A DNA stretch of 64,000 nucleotides from Streptomyces sp. TSRI0281 (GCF_001905125.1 NZ_LWLE01000023.1:186001-250000), one strand, 5' to 3'; counted from the stretch's first letter, positions 33,867 to 43,147 are shown. The notes: generated by a model not told the origin, from the letters alone. A program made the numbers and translations.

Positions 33867-34938
33867 GACGAAGGCGGCGCACCGGCCGGGTGCACCGCGC
33901 CCGGCCGGGCGGAGCACCGCGAAGGACGGTGCCGTACGGAGCCTGGCGCTGCGCTGGGACACGGCGGTCGGGGTGCTGCTGGTGGCGGTCCTCGTCGTGG
34001 GCCTGACCACGACGGAGGGCTTCGGCTCCGGCGGGAACCTCGCGTTCGCCCTCAACGACATCGTCGAGGTCGCCCTGATCGCCCTGCCGATGACGCTGCT
34101 GGTGGTGGCCGGTCAGGTCGATCTGTCGGTCGCCTCCATGCTGGGCCTGGGCAGTGCGCTGACGGGTGCGCTGTGGGAGGCGGGCTGGGCCTTCGAGACG
34201 ATCGTGCCGGTGGTGCTCCTGGTGGGCGTCGCCGGAGGTCTCCTCAACGGCTGGCTGGTCACCCGGGTGGGACTGCCGTCCCTGGCCGTCACCATCGGCA
34301 CCCTGGCGCTCTACCGCGGGCTGGCCTCGGTCGCGCTCGGCAGCGACGCGGTGACCGACTTCCCCCGGACGTACGCCGACTGGGCGGTGGACACCACGAC
34401 GGTGCCCGGCACGTTCCTGACCTACCCGGTGCTGCTCTTCCTCGTCCTGGCCGCGGTCACCGCAGTCGTGCTGCACGCCACGGGCCTGGGCCGCTCGCTG
34501 TTCGCGATCGGCGCCCAGGAGGAGGCGGCGTACTTCGCCGGTGTCCGGGTCAAGCGCATCAAGCTGCTGCTGTTCGTGGTGACGGGGCTGTTCGCCTCGT
34601 TCGCCGGGGTGGTCTTCACGCTCCGGTACGGCAGTGCCCGCGCGGACAACGGCCTCGGCTTCGAGATGCTCGTCATCGCCTCCGTCCTGCTCGGCGGCGT
34701 CGACTTCGACGGCGGGAAGGGCACCCTGTTCGGCGCGGTCGCCGGGGTCCTGTTGATCGGGGTCCTGAAGAACCTGCTCACCCTCAACGACATCGCCAAC
34801 GAGGTGCAGGTCATCGTGACCGGTCTGCTGCTCGTGGCGTCCGTACTGACCCCGCGGGTCGTCGCCGCGGCCGGGGAACGCCGCCACCGCCGCCGGCGCC
34901 GCGCCGCGAACACCCCGACGCCTCCGGACGGCCCGTAG
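33850..34938 (+). CDS. rhaQ: Sugar ABC importer permease 2, RhaQ-like
   Basis: The 362-aa protein is the second CUT2 permease, with VVAGQVDLSVASMLGLGSAL, LPSLAVTIGTLALYRGLA, GRSLFAIGAQEEAAYFAGV and VLLGGVDFDGGKGTLFGAV. The C-terminal 20 residues are Arg-rich and cytosolic. It overlaps permease 1 by 17 bp. A 121-bp gap with a repeat array separates it from the binding-protein gene, a common place for mRNA processing that lets the binding protein be made in excess. Confidence 0.87.
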   Translation: MSMAPETKAAHRPGAPRPAGRSTAKDGAVRSLALRWDTAVGVLLVAVLVVGLTTTEGFGSGGNLAFALNDIVEVALIALPMTLLVVAGQVDLSVASMLGLGSALTGALWEAGWAFETIVPVVLLVGVAGGLLNGWLVTRVGLPSLAVTIGTLALYRGLASVALGSDAVTDFPRTYADWAVDTTTVPGTFLTYPVLLFLVLAAVTAVVLHATGLGRSLFAIGAQEEAAYFAGVRVKRIKLLLFVVTGLFASFAGVVFTLRYGSARADNGLGFEMLVIASVLLGGVDFDGGKGTLFGAVAGVLLIGVLKNLLTLNDIANEVQVIVTGLLLVASVLTPRVVAAAGERRHRRRRRAANTPTPPDGP

Positions 34939-34947
34939 CCCTTCGTC

Positions 34948-35029
34948 CCCCGCCCGCACCGTTCGTAGTCCCCGCCCGCACCGTCCGTAGTCCCCGCCCG
35001 CACCGTCCCGTAGCCCCCGCCCGCACCGT
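34948..35029 (+). repeat. Four-copy 22-23-bp tandem repeat between permease and binding-protein genes
   Basis: The 15-bp core CCCCGCCCGCACCGT occurs at 34948, 34970, 34992 and 35015. Spacers of 7-8 bp (TCGTAGT-like) are too short for CRISPR spacers. Confidence 0.9.
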
Positions 35030-35059
35030 TCGTACCTCTTCGAAAGGCACAACGACGCC

Positions 35060-36154
35060 ATGATGCTCCGCAACGCCGCCGGGCGCCGCACCGTCGCGAG
35101 CGCGGCCGCCGCCGTCTCGCTCGCCCTCGCCCTCACCGCCTGCTCCGGCACCACGAAGGACAGCCAGGACAACCAGGACGGCGGCGGTGCGAAGGCCGGC
35201 GGGGTGGCGAAGGCCGACCCGGACGCGCCGCTGAAGAAGAACCTGAAGCTCGCCTTCCTGCCGAAGCAGATCAACAACCCGTACGAGAAGATCGTCGACG
35301 AGGCGGGCATCGAGGCGGCGAAGGAGTTCGGCGGCACGGGCAAGGAGGTCGGCCCGTCCGATGCCGGGGCCTCCTCGCAGGTCTCCTACATCAACACCCT
35401 GATCCAGCAGCGCCAGGACGCGATCCTGCTCGCCGCCAACGACCCCAACGCGGTGTGCGGCCCGCTCAAGCAAGCCATGAAGAAGGACATCAAGGTCGTC
35501 GCGTACGACTCCGACACCGCGAAGGACTGCCGCCAGCTGTTCATCAACCAGGCCGGCTCCGAGGAGATCGGCCGCAGCCTGGTCCAGCACCTGGGCGAAC
35601 AGCTCGGCTACCGGGGCAAGATCGCGATCCTGTCCGCCACCCAGAACGCGACGAACCAGAACACCTGGATCGAGTTCATGAAGGAAGAGCTCAAGCTGCC
35701 CAAGTACAAGGGCATGGAGCTGGTGAAGGTCGCGTACGGGGACGACGCGGACCAGAAGTCGTTCCAGCAGACCCAGGGCCTGATGCAGGCGTACCCCGAC
35801 CTGAAGGGGATCATCTCGCCCACCACGGTCGGCATCGCGGCCGCCGCCCGCTATCTGAGCGACTCCTCGTACAAGGGCAAGGTCGTGCTCAACGGCCTCG
35901 GCACGCCGAACCAGATGCGCAAGTACGTCAAGGACGGCACCGTCGAGCAGTTCTCCCTGTGGAACCCGAAGGAGCTGGGCTACCTCGGCGCGTACGCGGC
36001 CGCCGCGCTGGCCTCCGGCCGGATCACCGGCGCCGAGGGAGAGACGTTCACGGCGGGCAGGCTCGGCGAGTACACGGTCGGCAAGGACGGCGAGGTCGTC
36101 CTCGGCGAGCCGACGGTGTTCGACGCGAAGAACATCGACCAGTTCACCTTCTGA
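35060..36154 (+). CDS. rhaS: Rhamnose-type ABC importer binding lipoprotein, RhaS-like
   Basis: The 364-aa product begins with a lipoprotein signal whose lipobox LTAC places the lipidated Cys at 28. The mature part is a periplasmic-binding-protein type 1 domain with INTLIQQRQDAILLAANDPN, KVVAYDSDTAKDCRQLFINQ, IAILSATQNATNQNTWIEFM, DLKGIISPTTVGIAAAARYL and RLGEYTVGKDGEVVLG. These resemble what I know of RhaS-type rhamnose-binding proteins. CTTCGAAAGG precedes the start. L-rhamnose is the likely ligand, but the window has no rhamnose isomerase, kinase or aldolase genes to support it. Confidence 0.8.
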   Translation: MMLRNAAGRRTVASAAAAVSLALALTACSGTTKDSQDNQDGGGAKAGGVAKADPDAPLKKNLKLAFLPKQINNPYEKIVDEAGIEAAKEFGGTGKEVGPSDAGASSQVSYINTLIQQRQDAILLAANDPNAVCGPLKQAMKKDIKVVAYDSDTAKDCRQLFINQAGSEEIGRSLVQHLGEQLGYRGKIAILSATQNATNQNTWIEFMKEELKLPKYKGMELVKVAYGDDADQKSFQQTQGLMQAYPDLKGIISPTTVGIAAAARYLSDSSYKGKVVLNGLGTPNQMRKYVKDGTVEQFSLWNPKELGYLGAYAAAALASGRITGAEGETFTAGRLGEYTVGKDGEVVLGEPTVFDAKNIDQFTF

Positions 36155-36196
36155 GGGCTGTCACGGCTCCGGCGCGACGGTCGGCGGGCCCGACGG

Positions 36197-36658
36197 CTAC
36201 AGCGCGACCGTCAGCAGGGCGCAGGCGGCGAGGGAGAAGACGGTGCGGACCCGGTGGAGGGTGTTCCAGCGGGACTCGAACGCCGTGCGGGCCGCGCTGT
36301 CGTCACCGCCCTCGGCGTCCGCGAGCGCCTTGTTCAGCGGGATGTTCCCGGCGATCGTGATCAGATGGCCGGCCACGGCGCAGGCCAGCCCGGCCACGAC
36401 GACGGGCAGCCGCGACTCCCCGCCGACGCCGGAGACCAGCACCGCTACCGGAAGGGCGACCACTCCGAGGAACAGGACGAGGAAGACCGGCCCCGGAACC
36501 TTCTCGTTGAAGCGGCGCATCGCGGCCGTGAACTGTTCGTCCGGCAACGCCGCGAGTCCGGGCATGATCGCGATGAGGAACGTGAGCATGAAGCCCGCGT
36601 AGAGGCCGTTGACGATGGCGGAGAGCACCAGGAGCAGGGAGGTCATGGTGCACATCAT
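36197..36658 (-). CDS. DUF1772 (anthrone oxygenase-like) membrane protein
   Basis: This roughly 153-aa protein has four hydrophobic segments and the DUF1772 pattern NGLYAGFMLTFLIAIMPGL, FNEKVPGPVFLVLFLG, AGHLITIAGNIPLNKALA and FESRWNTLHRVRTVFS. The family includes anthrone oxygenases of polyketide pathways, but most actinobacterial members are uncharacterised. The start is uncertain among ATGs at 36658, 36655 and 36646; none has a clear Shine-Dalgarno. The open frame extending to 36763 looks non-coding. It is convergent with the importer operon (42-bp gap). Confidence 0.78.
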   Translation of the reverse strand: MMCTMTSLLLVLSAIVNGLYAGFMLTFLIAIMPGLAALPDEQFTAAMRRFNEKVPGPVFLVLFLGVVALPVAVLVSGVGGESRLPVVVAGLACAVAGHLITIAGNIPLNKALADAEGGDDSAARTAFESRWNTLHRVRTVFSLAACALLTVAL

Positions 36659-36754
36659 GACGCGGAACGGCGGGCGGCACCGCCACCATTCCGCACGGCC
36701 GCACGCACCCGCCCGCCTTTCTCCCCGAAGCTCCCCGAAGTGCTCCGCAGCCCT

Positions 36755-36870
36755 CCGAAGCACGCCGAACCCCCCGACTGAGCCGGGACTTACCGAAGCA
36801 CGCCGACCCCCGACCGAGCCGGGACCCGCCGGGACCCGCCGAGACCCGCCGGGACCCGTCGAAGTCCGCC
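36755..36870 (+). repeat. GC-rich tandem repeats in the 217-bp gap
   Basis: Two copies of a roughly 38-bp unit (CCGAAGCACGCCGAC... through GAGCCGGGAC) start at 36755 and 36793. Four copies of an 11-bp unit like GGGACCCGCCG follow, to 36870. They fill the stretch downstream of the VWA lipoprotein gene. Confidence 0.8.
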
Positions 36871-36875
36871 TGGGC

Positions 36876-38486
36876 TCAGCCGATCTCGCCCTCGGCCGCG
36901 CCGTCCCCCTTCGGACCGTCGCCGCCCTTGAGCCGGTCCGCCCTGCCGATCGCGGTCGCCAGCTTCCGTACCGCGCTGTCCTCGGTCCCGTCCGCCAGCT
37001 TCGAGGCGCGGGAGGCGAGTTCGGACAGCCGGGGCATGCCCGGCAGCTCCCCGCCGCGCAGCGTCTCGGCGAAGTACGCGGCCACCGCCGTCACTTGGAG
37101 CCGTTCACCGGTGTCGCCCCACTGCGGGCCCTCGATCGACTGGCTCCGCACGGAGCCGGTCTCCTCGTGCGCCTCGCGGGTCCTGGGGTCGAGCCAGCGC
37201 ACCGTGGCCGTCGCCACCCGCCCGGACGCGCCCTCCCGCAGCCGTACGGCGTAGAGCGCAGTCACCGTGTGGCCGGGGCCGACCTCGCCGCCGTCGACGC
37301 TGTCGTCGCGGAAGTCCTCGTCGGCGACCTTGCGGTTCTCGTAGCCGATGAGCCGGAACTGCTTGACGTTCTCGCGGTCGAAGGCGACCTGGGCCTTGGC
37401 GTCGCGGGCCCGCAGTTCCACATGGGCGGGCAGCTGGTCGACGAAGACCTTGCGCGCCTGGGTCTCGTCGGCGATGTACGTGGTGTTGCCGTCGCCCCTG
37501 TTGGTGAGGCGCTCCATCAGCGCGTCGCCGTAGTCGCTGCCGACCCCGACGCCGAAGAGCGTGATGCCGTGCTCGCGGCGTGCGTCGCCGATGCGTTCGA
37601 GGATCGCGTCGGCCTGGGTCTCGCCGGTGTTGGCGAGGGCGTCGGAGAGCAGCACGACGCGGTTGGTGGCGCCCTTGCGGTGCCCCTCGACCGCTTCCTC
37701 GTAGCCGCGCACGATGCCGGCCTCGACGTTGGTGGAGTCGGTCGGTTCCATCTCCTCGACCGCGTCGCGGATCTTGGTCCGGTTGCCCCGGAGGCGGGTC
37801 ATCGGCAGCCGGGTCTCGGCCTCGTCGCTGAAGGTGACCAGGGAGACCGCGTCGTCGTCGCGCAGTTCGTCGGTGAGGATCGTCAGCGACTTCTTCGCCA
37901 GGTCGAGACGGCCCGGCTCGGCCATGGACCCGGAGATGTCGACGACGAACGTGAGGGCGGCGGGCGGGCGTTCACTGCTGGGCGCGGCGGCCCTGGTGGC
38001 CAGGCCGACCCGGACGAGCGACCAGTCACCGGCCCCCTTTCCGGAGCCGTCCCCGGACTCCCCGCCGGCCCGCGCCCCGTCGACGGTCACCGAGAAGCCG
38101 TTGCCCTTCGGCCGCTCGTAGCCCTGGCGGAAGCTGTTGACGAACTCCTCGGGCCGTACGGTCCCGGGATCCGGCAGTCTGCCGTCGCCCAGGGTGCGGC
38201 GCGCGTAGCCGTAGCTGGCGGTGTCCACGTCCAGGGCGAAGGTGGACAGATAGTCGGGCGTCGCGATGTCCCGCCGCTTCTCGGCCGCCCCGTCCCCCTT
38301 CGCGGCGCCGTCGGGCGCCGCGGAGGGGGCGGCCGGGGCGGGCTGTCCCCCGCCGGTCGACCCCGGCTCCTTCCGGGCGGCGGACTGGCGGTCGGCGGTC
38401 GTCGCCCCGTCCGTTCCGCCGCTGCAGCCGGTGATCAGCATTCCGCCCGCCAGCAGCAGTGCGGCTGCCCGTGTCCGGTGTTTCAT
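36876..38486 (-). CDS. VWA-domain lipoprotein (YfbK-like)
   Basis: The 536-aa product has a lipoprotein signal (MKHRTRAAALLLAGGMLITG, lipidated Cys21) and a 60-residue Ala/Gly/Pro-rich spacer. Then comes a conserved N-terminal region (STFALDVDTASYGYARRTL, VRPEEFVNSFRQGY) that precedes VWA domains of the YfbK/DUF3520 type. The VWA domain has MIDAS DISGS near residue 185, a Thr/Asn segment DSTNVEAG and LLSDALANTG. It ends in a beta-rich C-terminal domain. It should sit on the outer face of the membrane and bind metal and protein partners. ATG 38486 has GGGGGTAG upstream; a GTG at 38498 is possible. Confidence 0.87.
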   Translation of the reverse strand: MKHRTRAAALLLAGGMLITGCSGGTDGATTADRQSAARKEPGSTGGGQPAPAAPSAAPDGAAKGDGAAEKRRDIATPDYLSTFALDVDTASYGYARRTLGDGRLPDPGTVRPEEFVNSFRQGYERPKGNGFSVTVDGARAGGESGDGSGKGAGDWSLVRVGLATRAAAPSSERPPAALTFVVDISGSMAEPGRLDLAKKSLTILTDELRDDDAVSLVTFSDEAETRLPMTRLRGNRTKIRDAVEEMEPTDSTNVEAGIVRGYEEAVEGHRKGATNRVVLLSDALANTGETQADAILERIGDARREHGITLFGVGVGSDYGDALMERLTNRGDGNTTYIADETQARKVFVDQLPAHVELRARDAKAQVAFDRENVKQFRLIGYENRKVADEDFRDDSVDGGEVGPGHTVTALYAVRLREGASGRVATATVRWLDPRTREAHEETGSVRSQSIEGPQWGDTGERLQVTAVAAYFAETLRGGELPGMPRLSELASRASKLADGTEDSAVRKLATAIGRADRLKGGDGPKGDGAAEGEIG

Positions 38487-38622
38487 CGCTACCCCCACGT
38501 CGTCGACATCTGTGAATGTGACGTACGAGGTGGCCGAAGGGAGCCGACGAACGCGTTGCAGAACAGTCTCGAAGCTGCAACGACGGACGGCTACGAGGGC
38601 CCGGACCTGCGGAACATCAGGT

Positions 38623-39510
38623 TCAGGACACGATGTCCTTACGGCTGAACCCGCGGAAGGCCAACGCGAACAGAATCAGGGCATACGTCACCGAGACCGC
38701 CGCGCCCTTCACCATCCCGCCCCACTCCAGCTCCGGCTGGAGCGCGTCCGCCCACGCGAACTGCCAGTGCGCGGGCAGGAAGTCGCGCCAGGAGCCGAGC
38801 GCGGTGACGGCGTCCAGCACATTGCCGACGATGGTCAGACCGACCGCGCCGCCGACCGCGCCGAGGGGGGCGTCCGTCTTCGTCGACAGCCAGAACGCCA
38901 GGGCGGCGGTGACCAGTTGGGAGACGAAGACGAACGCCACGACGAGCGCGAGACGCGGCACCGTGTCACCGGTCGCCAGCGCTCCCCCGGTGGGCAGTTC
39001 GAGCGGCCCCCAGCCGTACGCCGCGGCCCCCGCCGCCAGCGCGACGACCGGCAGCAGCACCATCGCGGCCAGGCTGAAGCCGAGCGCGACGACGAGCTTG
39101 CTCCACAGCAGCCGCATCCGGGGCACGGGCGCGGCGAGCAGATAGCGCAGCGAGGACCAGCCGGCCTCGGAGGCGACGGTGTCCCCGCAGAACAGGGCGA
39201 CCGGGACCACCAGCAGGAACCCGGCCGAGACGAACAGGCAGGTCGCGGCGAAGTTCGCGGCGGACGCGGTCGCGGTGTCCATCAGGGTGAGCCGGCCGCC
39301 GCCGTCGGGTCCGCCGTCCGGTGTGCCGCCGATCGCGAAGGCGATGATCAGGATGAACGGCAGCGCGGCCAGCACCCCGCCCATCAGCAGGGTGCGGCGC
39401 CTGCGCAGTTGCCGCAACGCCTCGACGCGCAGCGGCAGGGTGTGCCGGGCGCGGTAGCCGGGGGCCTCGACGGCCTCGGCCGCCTCCCGGACGTCGGCTG
39501 CGGAGCTCAT
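38623..39510 (-). CDS. ABC transporter permease (ABC-2 type)
   Basis: The 295-aa protein has six hydrophobic segments: LLMGGVLAALPFILIIAFA, FVSAGFLLVVPVALFCG, ALGFSLAAMVLLPVVALA, ALVVAFVFVSQLVTAALA, GAVGLTIVGNVLDAV and VTYALILFALAFRG. SEAGWSSLRYLLAAPVPRMRL is typical of ABC-2 permeases. Its ATG at 39510 overlaps the stop of the hydrolase/ATPase fusion (ATGA, 39507-39510), so the two form an exporter pair. The substrate is unknown. Confidence 0.85.
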   Translation of the reverse strand: MSSAADVREAAEAVEAPGYRARHTLPLRVEALRQLRRRRTLLMGGVLAALPFILIIAFAIGGTPDGGPDGGGRLTLMDTATASAANFAATCLFVSAGFLLVVPVALFCGDTVASEAGWSSLRYLLAAPVPRMRLLWSKLVVALGFSLAAMVLLPVVALAAGAAAYGWGPLELPTGGALATGDTVPRLALVVAFVFVSQLVTAALAFWLSTKTDAPLGAVGGAVGLTIVGNVLDAVTALGSWRDFLPAHWQFAWADALQPELEWGGMVKGAAVSVTYALILFALAFRGFSRKDIVS

Positions 39511-42161
39511 GCGGTTCCTCCGGAGATGAGGGTGAGGAAGGCGTCCTCCAGGCGGCGGTGCGGCCCGACGCCCGTGACCGGGACGTCCAGCCGGACGAGT
39601 TCGGTGACGAGCCGGGAGGCGGTGGCGCCGTCGAGCCGGACGAGCAGCCCGCGCCCGTCGTCGGTCCGGACGGCGGAGCCGATGCCGGGCAGTGCGGAGA
39701 CCTTCTCCACGAGCGGCTCGGCCACGTCCTCGGCGGTGGTGACGAGCAGCATGTCGCCGGAGCCGGTGATCTCGGCGACCGGGCCGGCCTGGACGAGCCG
39801 CCCCCGGTCCATGACGACGAGGTGGGTGCAGGACTGTTCGACCTCGGACAGCAGGTGGCTGGAGACGATGACGGTCCGTCCTCCGGCCGCGTACCGGATC
39901 ATCACGTCCCGCATCTCCCGGATCTGGGGCGGGTCGAGTCCGTTGGTCGGTTCGTCCAGGATGAGCAGGTCCGGCATCCCGAGCATGGCCTGGGCGATGG
40001 CGAGCCGCTGCCGCATGCCCTGCGAGTACGTGCGCACGGCGCGGGCCAGGGCGTCGCCGAGTCCGGCGATCTCCAGGGCGTCGTCGATGTGCGAGTGCTC
40101 GGCGGGGCGGCCGGTGGCCTGCCAGTACAGCTCCAGGTTGGCGCGCCCGGACAGATGCGGCAGGAAGCCCGCCCCTTCGACGAACGCCCCGACGCGGGAC
40201 AGCACGGGTGCGCCGGGCCGGATGGCCTGGCCGAAGACGCGGATCTCGCCCTCGTCGGGTGTGATGAGGCCCATCAGCATGCGCAGGGTGGTGGTCTTGC
40301 CCGCGCCGTTCGGCCCGAGGAGTCCGAGCACCTGCCCCTTCTCCACCTGGAAGGACAGCTCGCGGACGGCGTACCGGTCGGCGGACTTGGCGTACTTCTT
40401 GGACAGGCCGGTGATCCGGAGCGGTACGTCGGTGAGCGCGGGGTCGGGGGCCGGGGTCGCGGTGCGGCGGCGTGCGGTGAGCAGCAGCGCGGCGGCGATG
40501 ACGAGGGCGGCGGCCGGGAGTCCCCAGGTCCACCACGGGAGGGCGGAGGACGCGGTCCTGACGGCGGGCGCGGTGGGGACGGTCAGCGGTCCGTCCGTGC
40601 TCACGGTGTACATCGTGGGCTCGGCCGGTGAGGCGTAGCCGAGGTCGGTCGCCGACAGGACGAGGCGCAGCCGGTGCCCGGAGTCGAATGCGTGGTCGAC
40701 GGCGGGCAGGGTCAGCTCGACCGGCCTGCCCTGCTGTGCGGGGGTGATCCGGTAGGGGGCGACGAGCTGGGAGGGCAGTACCTGCTGCTTGCCGTCCGGC
40801 GACACGTCGTACACCTTGCCGAACAGCACGGCGTCGCTGCCCTCTCCGGCCTTGACGTTCACCCGCACCGTGGGTGTTCCGGTGACCCGCACGGAGGTGC
40901 CGAGCGGGGCGGAGTCGAAGCGTGCGTGCTGGCCCGGGAAGTCGATCGACAGCCCGACGCCGAGCGAGGAGAGCCGGGAGAGCCCGCCGCCCACGCCGGG
41001 CACGGCGGAGATGGCGGGCGGACTGGCCCCGGCAGGATTGCGGAACGTCTGCGTCCGCCCGTCGAGCCCGAACTCCCGGCCGCCGCCGCGCAGTCCCGGG
41101 TAGGTGTCGCCGCTCGCCCCGCGCTGGAGGGCGGCGCCGTCGGTGGAGTCGATTCCTCCGGTACGGGTGACCCGGAAGGCGGGCCCGGTGCCGGCGCCCT
41201 TGTCGTCCTTGAGATAGCGGTCGAACCAGTCGCCGATCCGGTTCTGGATCCGGTCGCCCTCCCGGTCGCCGCCGTCGTGCCCGCCCGCGATCCAGTCGAC
41301 GGACACGGGGGCGCCGTTGGCCTTGATCGCCTTCGCCATGGCGTCGGCCTGGCCGAGCGGGAAGAGGGAGTCGCTCTGCCCCTGCACGACGAGCGAGGGC
41401 ACGTCGATGCGGTCGGCGACGGCGACCGGTGACCGCGCGGTCAGCAGTTCGCGAGCGGCCTCGTCCGGCTTCCCGCTGACGGCGACCCGCTCGTACATCT
41501 CGCAGAGCTGCTTCTCGAACTTCTCGCAGCCGCCGCCCGAGGTGACGAAGATCCCGGCCCAGAGCTTCTTGAACACCCCGTCGGGGAAGAGCGCTTCGGC
41601 GAGGTTCCAGTAGGTGATGACGGGGGCGATGGCGTCGACGCGCCGGTCGTACCCGGCGGCGAGCAGCGAGACGGCCCCGCCGTAGGAGGACCCGGTGACT
41701 CCGACGCGGGGGTCGCCCTTGCCGTCGAGTTCGACCTCGGGCCGGGCGGCGAGCCAGTCGATGAGCCCGGAGACGTCCTTGACCTCGCGGTCGGGGGCGT
41801 TCAGCGAGATCTCCCCGCCGGACTTCCCGAACCCGCGGGCGGACCAGGTCAGCACGGCGTACCCGTCGCCCGCCAGCTTCTCGGCCTGGGCCCGCACATC
41901 GGCCTTGCTGCCGCCGAAGCCGTGCCCGATGAGCACGGCGGGCCGGCGCTGCGAACCGCCGGAGGTGAAGTACGACGTGTCGACGGACACCCCGTTCATC
42001 CGCATCATCCGGTCCTCGCGGTGCACGGCCGGCGCACTGTCGTCGGCCACCGCGGTCCAGGTACCGGCACCCGCGAGCACGACGAGCGCGGCGACGACCG
42101 CGGCCCACCGGCCACGTCTACGGGGCAGTCGGCGCCGCCATCGAGAAGTAGGGGTCTCCAT
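39507..42161 (-). CDS. Fusion of exported alpha/beta hydrolase (S15/CocE-like) and ABC ATPase
   Basis: The 884-aa product joins two modules. Residues 18-40 form a transmembrane anchor. Residues about 50-510 are an X-Pro-dipeptidyl-peptidase/CocE-like hydrolase with nucleophile motif GSSYGG near 157-162, an Asp in GQSDSLFPLG near 257 and a His in GGHDGG near 293, followed by a jelly-roll-like C-terminal domain. A second membrane segment lies near 540-560 (LPWWTWGLPAAALVIAAALLL). Residues about 580-884 are an ABC ATPase with Walker A GPNGAGKTT near 615, signature YSQGMRQRLAIAQAM and Walker B LLILDEPTNGLD. The hydrolase should face outside and the ATPase inside. It pairs with the permease downstream. 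Confidence 0.87.
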   Translation of the reverse strand: METPTSRWRRRLPRRRGRWAAVVAALVVLAGAGTWTAVADDSAPAVHREDRMMRMNGVSVDTSYFTSGGSQRRPAVLIGHGFGGSKADVRAQAEKLAGDGYAVLTWSARGFGKSGGEISLNAPDREVKDVSGLIDWLAARPEVELDGKGDPRVGVTGSSYGGAVSLLAAGYDRRVDAIAPVITYWNLAEALFPDGVFKKLWAGIFVTSGGGCEKFEKQLCEMYERVAVSGKPDEAARELLTARSPVAVADRIDVPSLVVQGQSDSLFPLGQADAMAKAIKANGAPVSVDWIAGGHDGGDREGDRIQNRIGDWFDRYLKDDKGAGTGPAFRVTRTGGIDSTDGAALQRGASGDTYPGLRGGGREFGLDGRTQTFRNPAGASPPAISAVPGVGGGLSRLSSLGVGLSIDFPGQHARFDSAPLGTSVRVTGTPTVRVNVKAGEGSDAVLFGKVYDVSPDGKQQVLPSQLVAPYRITPAQQGRPVELTLPAVDHAFDSGHRLRLVLSATDLGYASPAEPTMYTVSTDGPLTVPTAPAVRTASSALPWWTWGLPAAALVIAAALLLTARRRTATPAPDPALTDVPLRITGLSKKYAKSADRYAVRELSFQVEKGQVLGLLGPNGAGKTTTLRMLMGLITPDEGEIRVFGQAIRPGAPVLSRVGAFVEGAGFLPHLSGRANLELYWQATGRPAEHSHIDDALEIAGLGDALARAVRTYSQGMRQRLAIAQAMLGMPDLLILDEPTNGLDPPQIREMRDVMIRYAAGGRTVIVSSHLLSEVEQSCTHLVVMDRGRLVQAGPVAEITGSGDMLLVTTAEDVAEPLVEKVSALPGIGSAVRTDDGRGLLVRLDGATASRLVTELVRLDVPVTGVGPHRRLEDAFLTLISGGTA

Positions 42162-42393
42162 GTCTACGACCCTAAACGGATGGTGCCACCGCTCACGGTG
42201 CCGCCGGGGGGAGGTACCGGGCCTCCCTGAGAGGTACGGGGCGCGGGCGTCGTACTCCGGACGCGGTACACGGGCCGTATCCGGCCTCTCCGGCGATCAC
42301 CGGAGCCCCCTTCCTCCGGCCCGCCCTCGGGATACCCTTGAGCACCGGACAACCCGGTGGCGGAGGCCGCCTGCGGCCTGGCACCCTGCCCCC

Positions 42394-42582
42394 ATGGATC
42401 ACCCCGACGGCTCGGGCCTGGACCGGGAACTCGCCAACAGCGCCCGCAGGTCCCGCCTCCTGGACGACCAGGCTCCGCCCGACACGGTACGGGTCCCGAC
42501 GGACGGCCGGCCCGTCCCGGAGATCGCGGCCGAGGTGCTGGCGGTCACGGGCTGGTCCGCGGCTCCGGACGGGGCGCGCTGA
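42394..42582 (+). CDS. Small hypothetical protein (62 aa)
   Basis: A short acidic/basic protein, MDHPDGSGLDRELANSARRS to WSAAPDGAR, with a helical N-terminus and a PVPEIAAEVLAVTGWS segment. Codon bias follows the high-GC3 pattern of neighbours in this frame. The longer upstream open frame is antisense to the hydrolase/ATPase gene and was not used. It overlaps the convergent DUF4291 gene by 38 bp at the 3' end. No family is recognised. Confidence 0.5.
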   Translation: MDHPDGSGLDRELANSARRSRLLDDQAPPDTVRVPTDGRPVPEIAAEVLAVTGWSAAPDGAR

Positions 42583-43147
42583 GCCCCACGAGCGGCGTCT
42601 CCTCCGGCAGCAGCCCGGCCGCCCTGTCCTGCTCCCCCGCCCGGAGAAGCCCGTGGATCTCGTGCGCGAGCGGGGTCACGTCCCGGACGGCCACGATCCA
42701 CTCATCGGCGTACCGCCCCGCCGCCTCACCGCTCAGCCCCAGTTGGAGGGAGCGGTACGGGAGCGGGTTGAGGTGCAGGTCGCGCTCGGGGTCCCACTGC
42801 ACGCGTGCGGGCGCACGCCGCAGGCTCCGCCGCCAGTCCGCCCGATCGGGGTGAACGCCCCGTACATAGTGCGAGAGTTCGGCGTTCTCCAGCGCCCAGG
42901 CGAAGCCGTCGCGGGTGATCTCGACGGCGAGAACGGTCTCCTGCCCCTCCTTCGCGCCCCAGCCGCAGCGATACATCATCCACAGGAAGCTGGGCTTGAT
43001 CCACGTCATACGGTCCCGCTTCCAGGCACCGGGAAACCGCCCGTCCCGCGCGGCGGGCAGCCCGATGGCGGGCCGGTACGCCTGGTAGACGGTGACGGTG
43101 GAGGCGGTGTGGCGGGCGCGGATCTCGTAGCGGGGTGTCGCGTTCAT
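42545..43147 (-). CDS. DUF4291 domain protein
   Basis: The 200-aa product fits DUF4291: YEIRARHTASTVTVYQAY, KRDRMTWIKPSFLWMMYRCG, QETVLAVEITRDGFAWALEN, VQWDPERDLHLNPLPYRSLQ and GLSGEAAGRYADEWI. The family is widespread and of unknown function. ATG 43147 gives the conserved N-terminus MNATPRYEIRARH; the open frame to 43441 runs antisense into iolA and was rejected. A strong hairpin at 43210-43237 separates it from the iol operon. Confidence 0.82.
   Translation of the reverse strand: MNATPRYEIRARHTASTVTVYQAYRPAIGLPAARDGRFPGAWKRDRMTWIKPSFLWMMYRCGWGAKEGQETVLAVEITRDGFAWALENAELSHYVRGVHPDRADWRRSLRRAPARVQWDPERDLHLNPLPYRSLQLGLSGEAAGRYADEWIVAVRDVTPLAHEIHGLLRAGEQDRAAGLLPEETPLVGLSAPRPEPRTSP

Noticed and set aside
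34948..35029. Possible CRISPR array
   Set aside because: Repeats are 15 bp with 7-8 bp spacers that are nearly identical to each other, so it is a simple tandem repeat; no cas genes are present.
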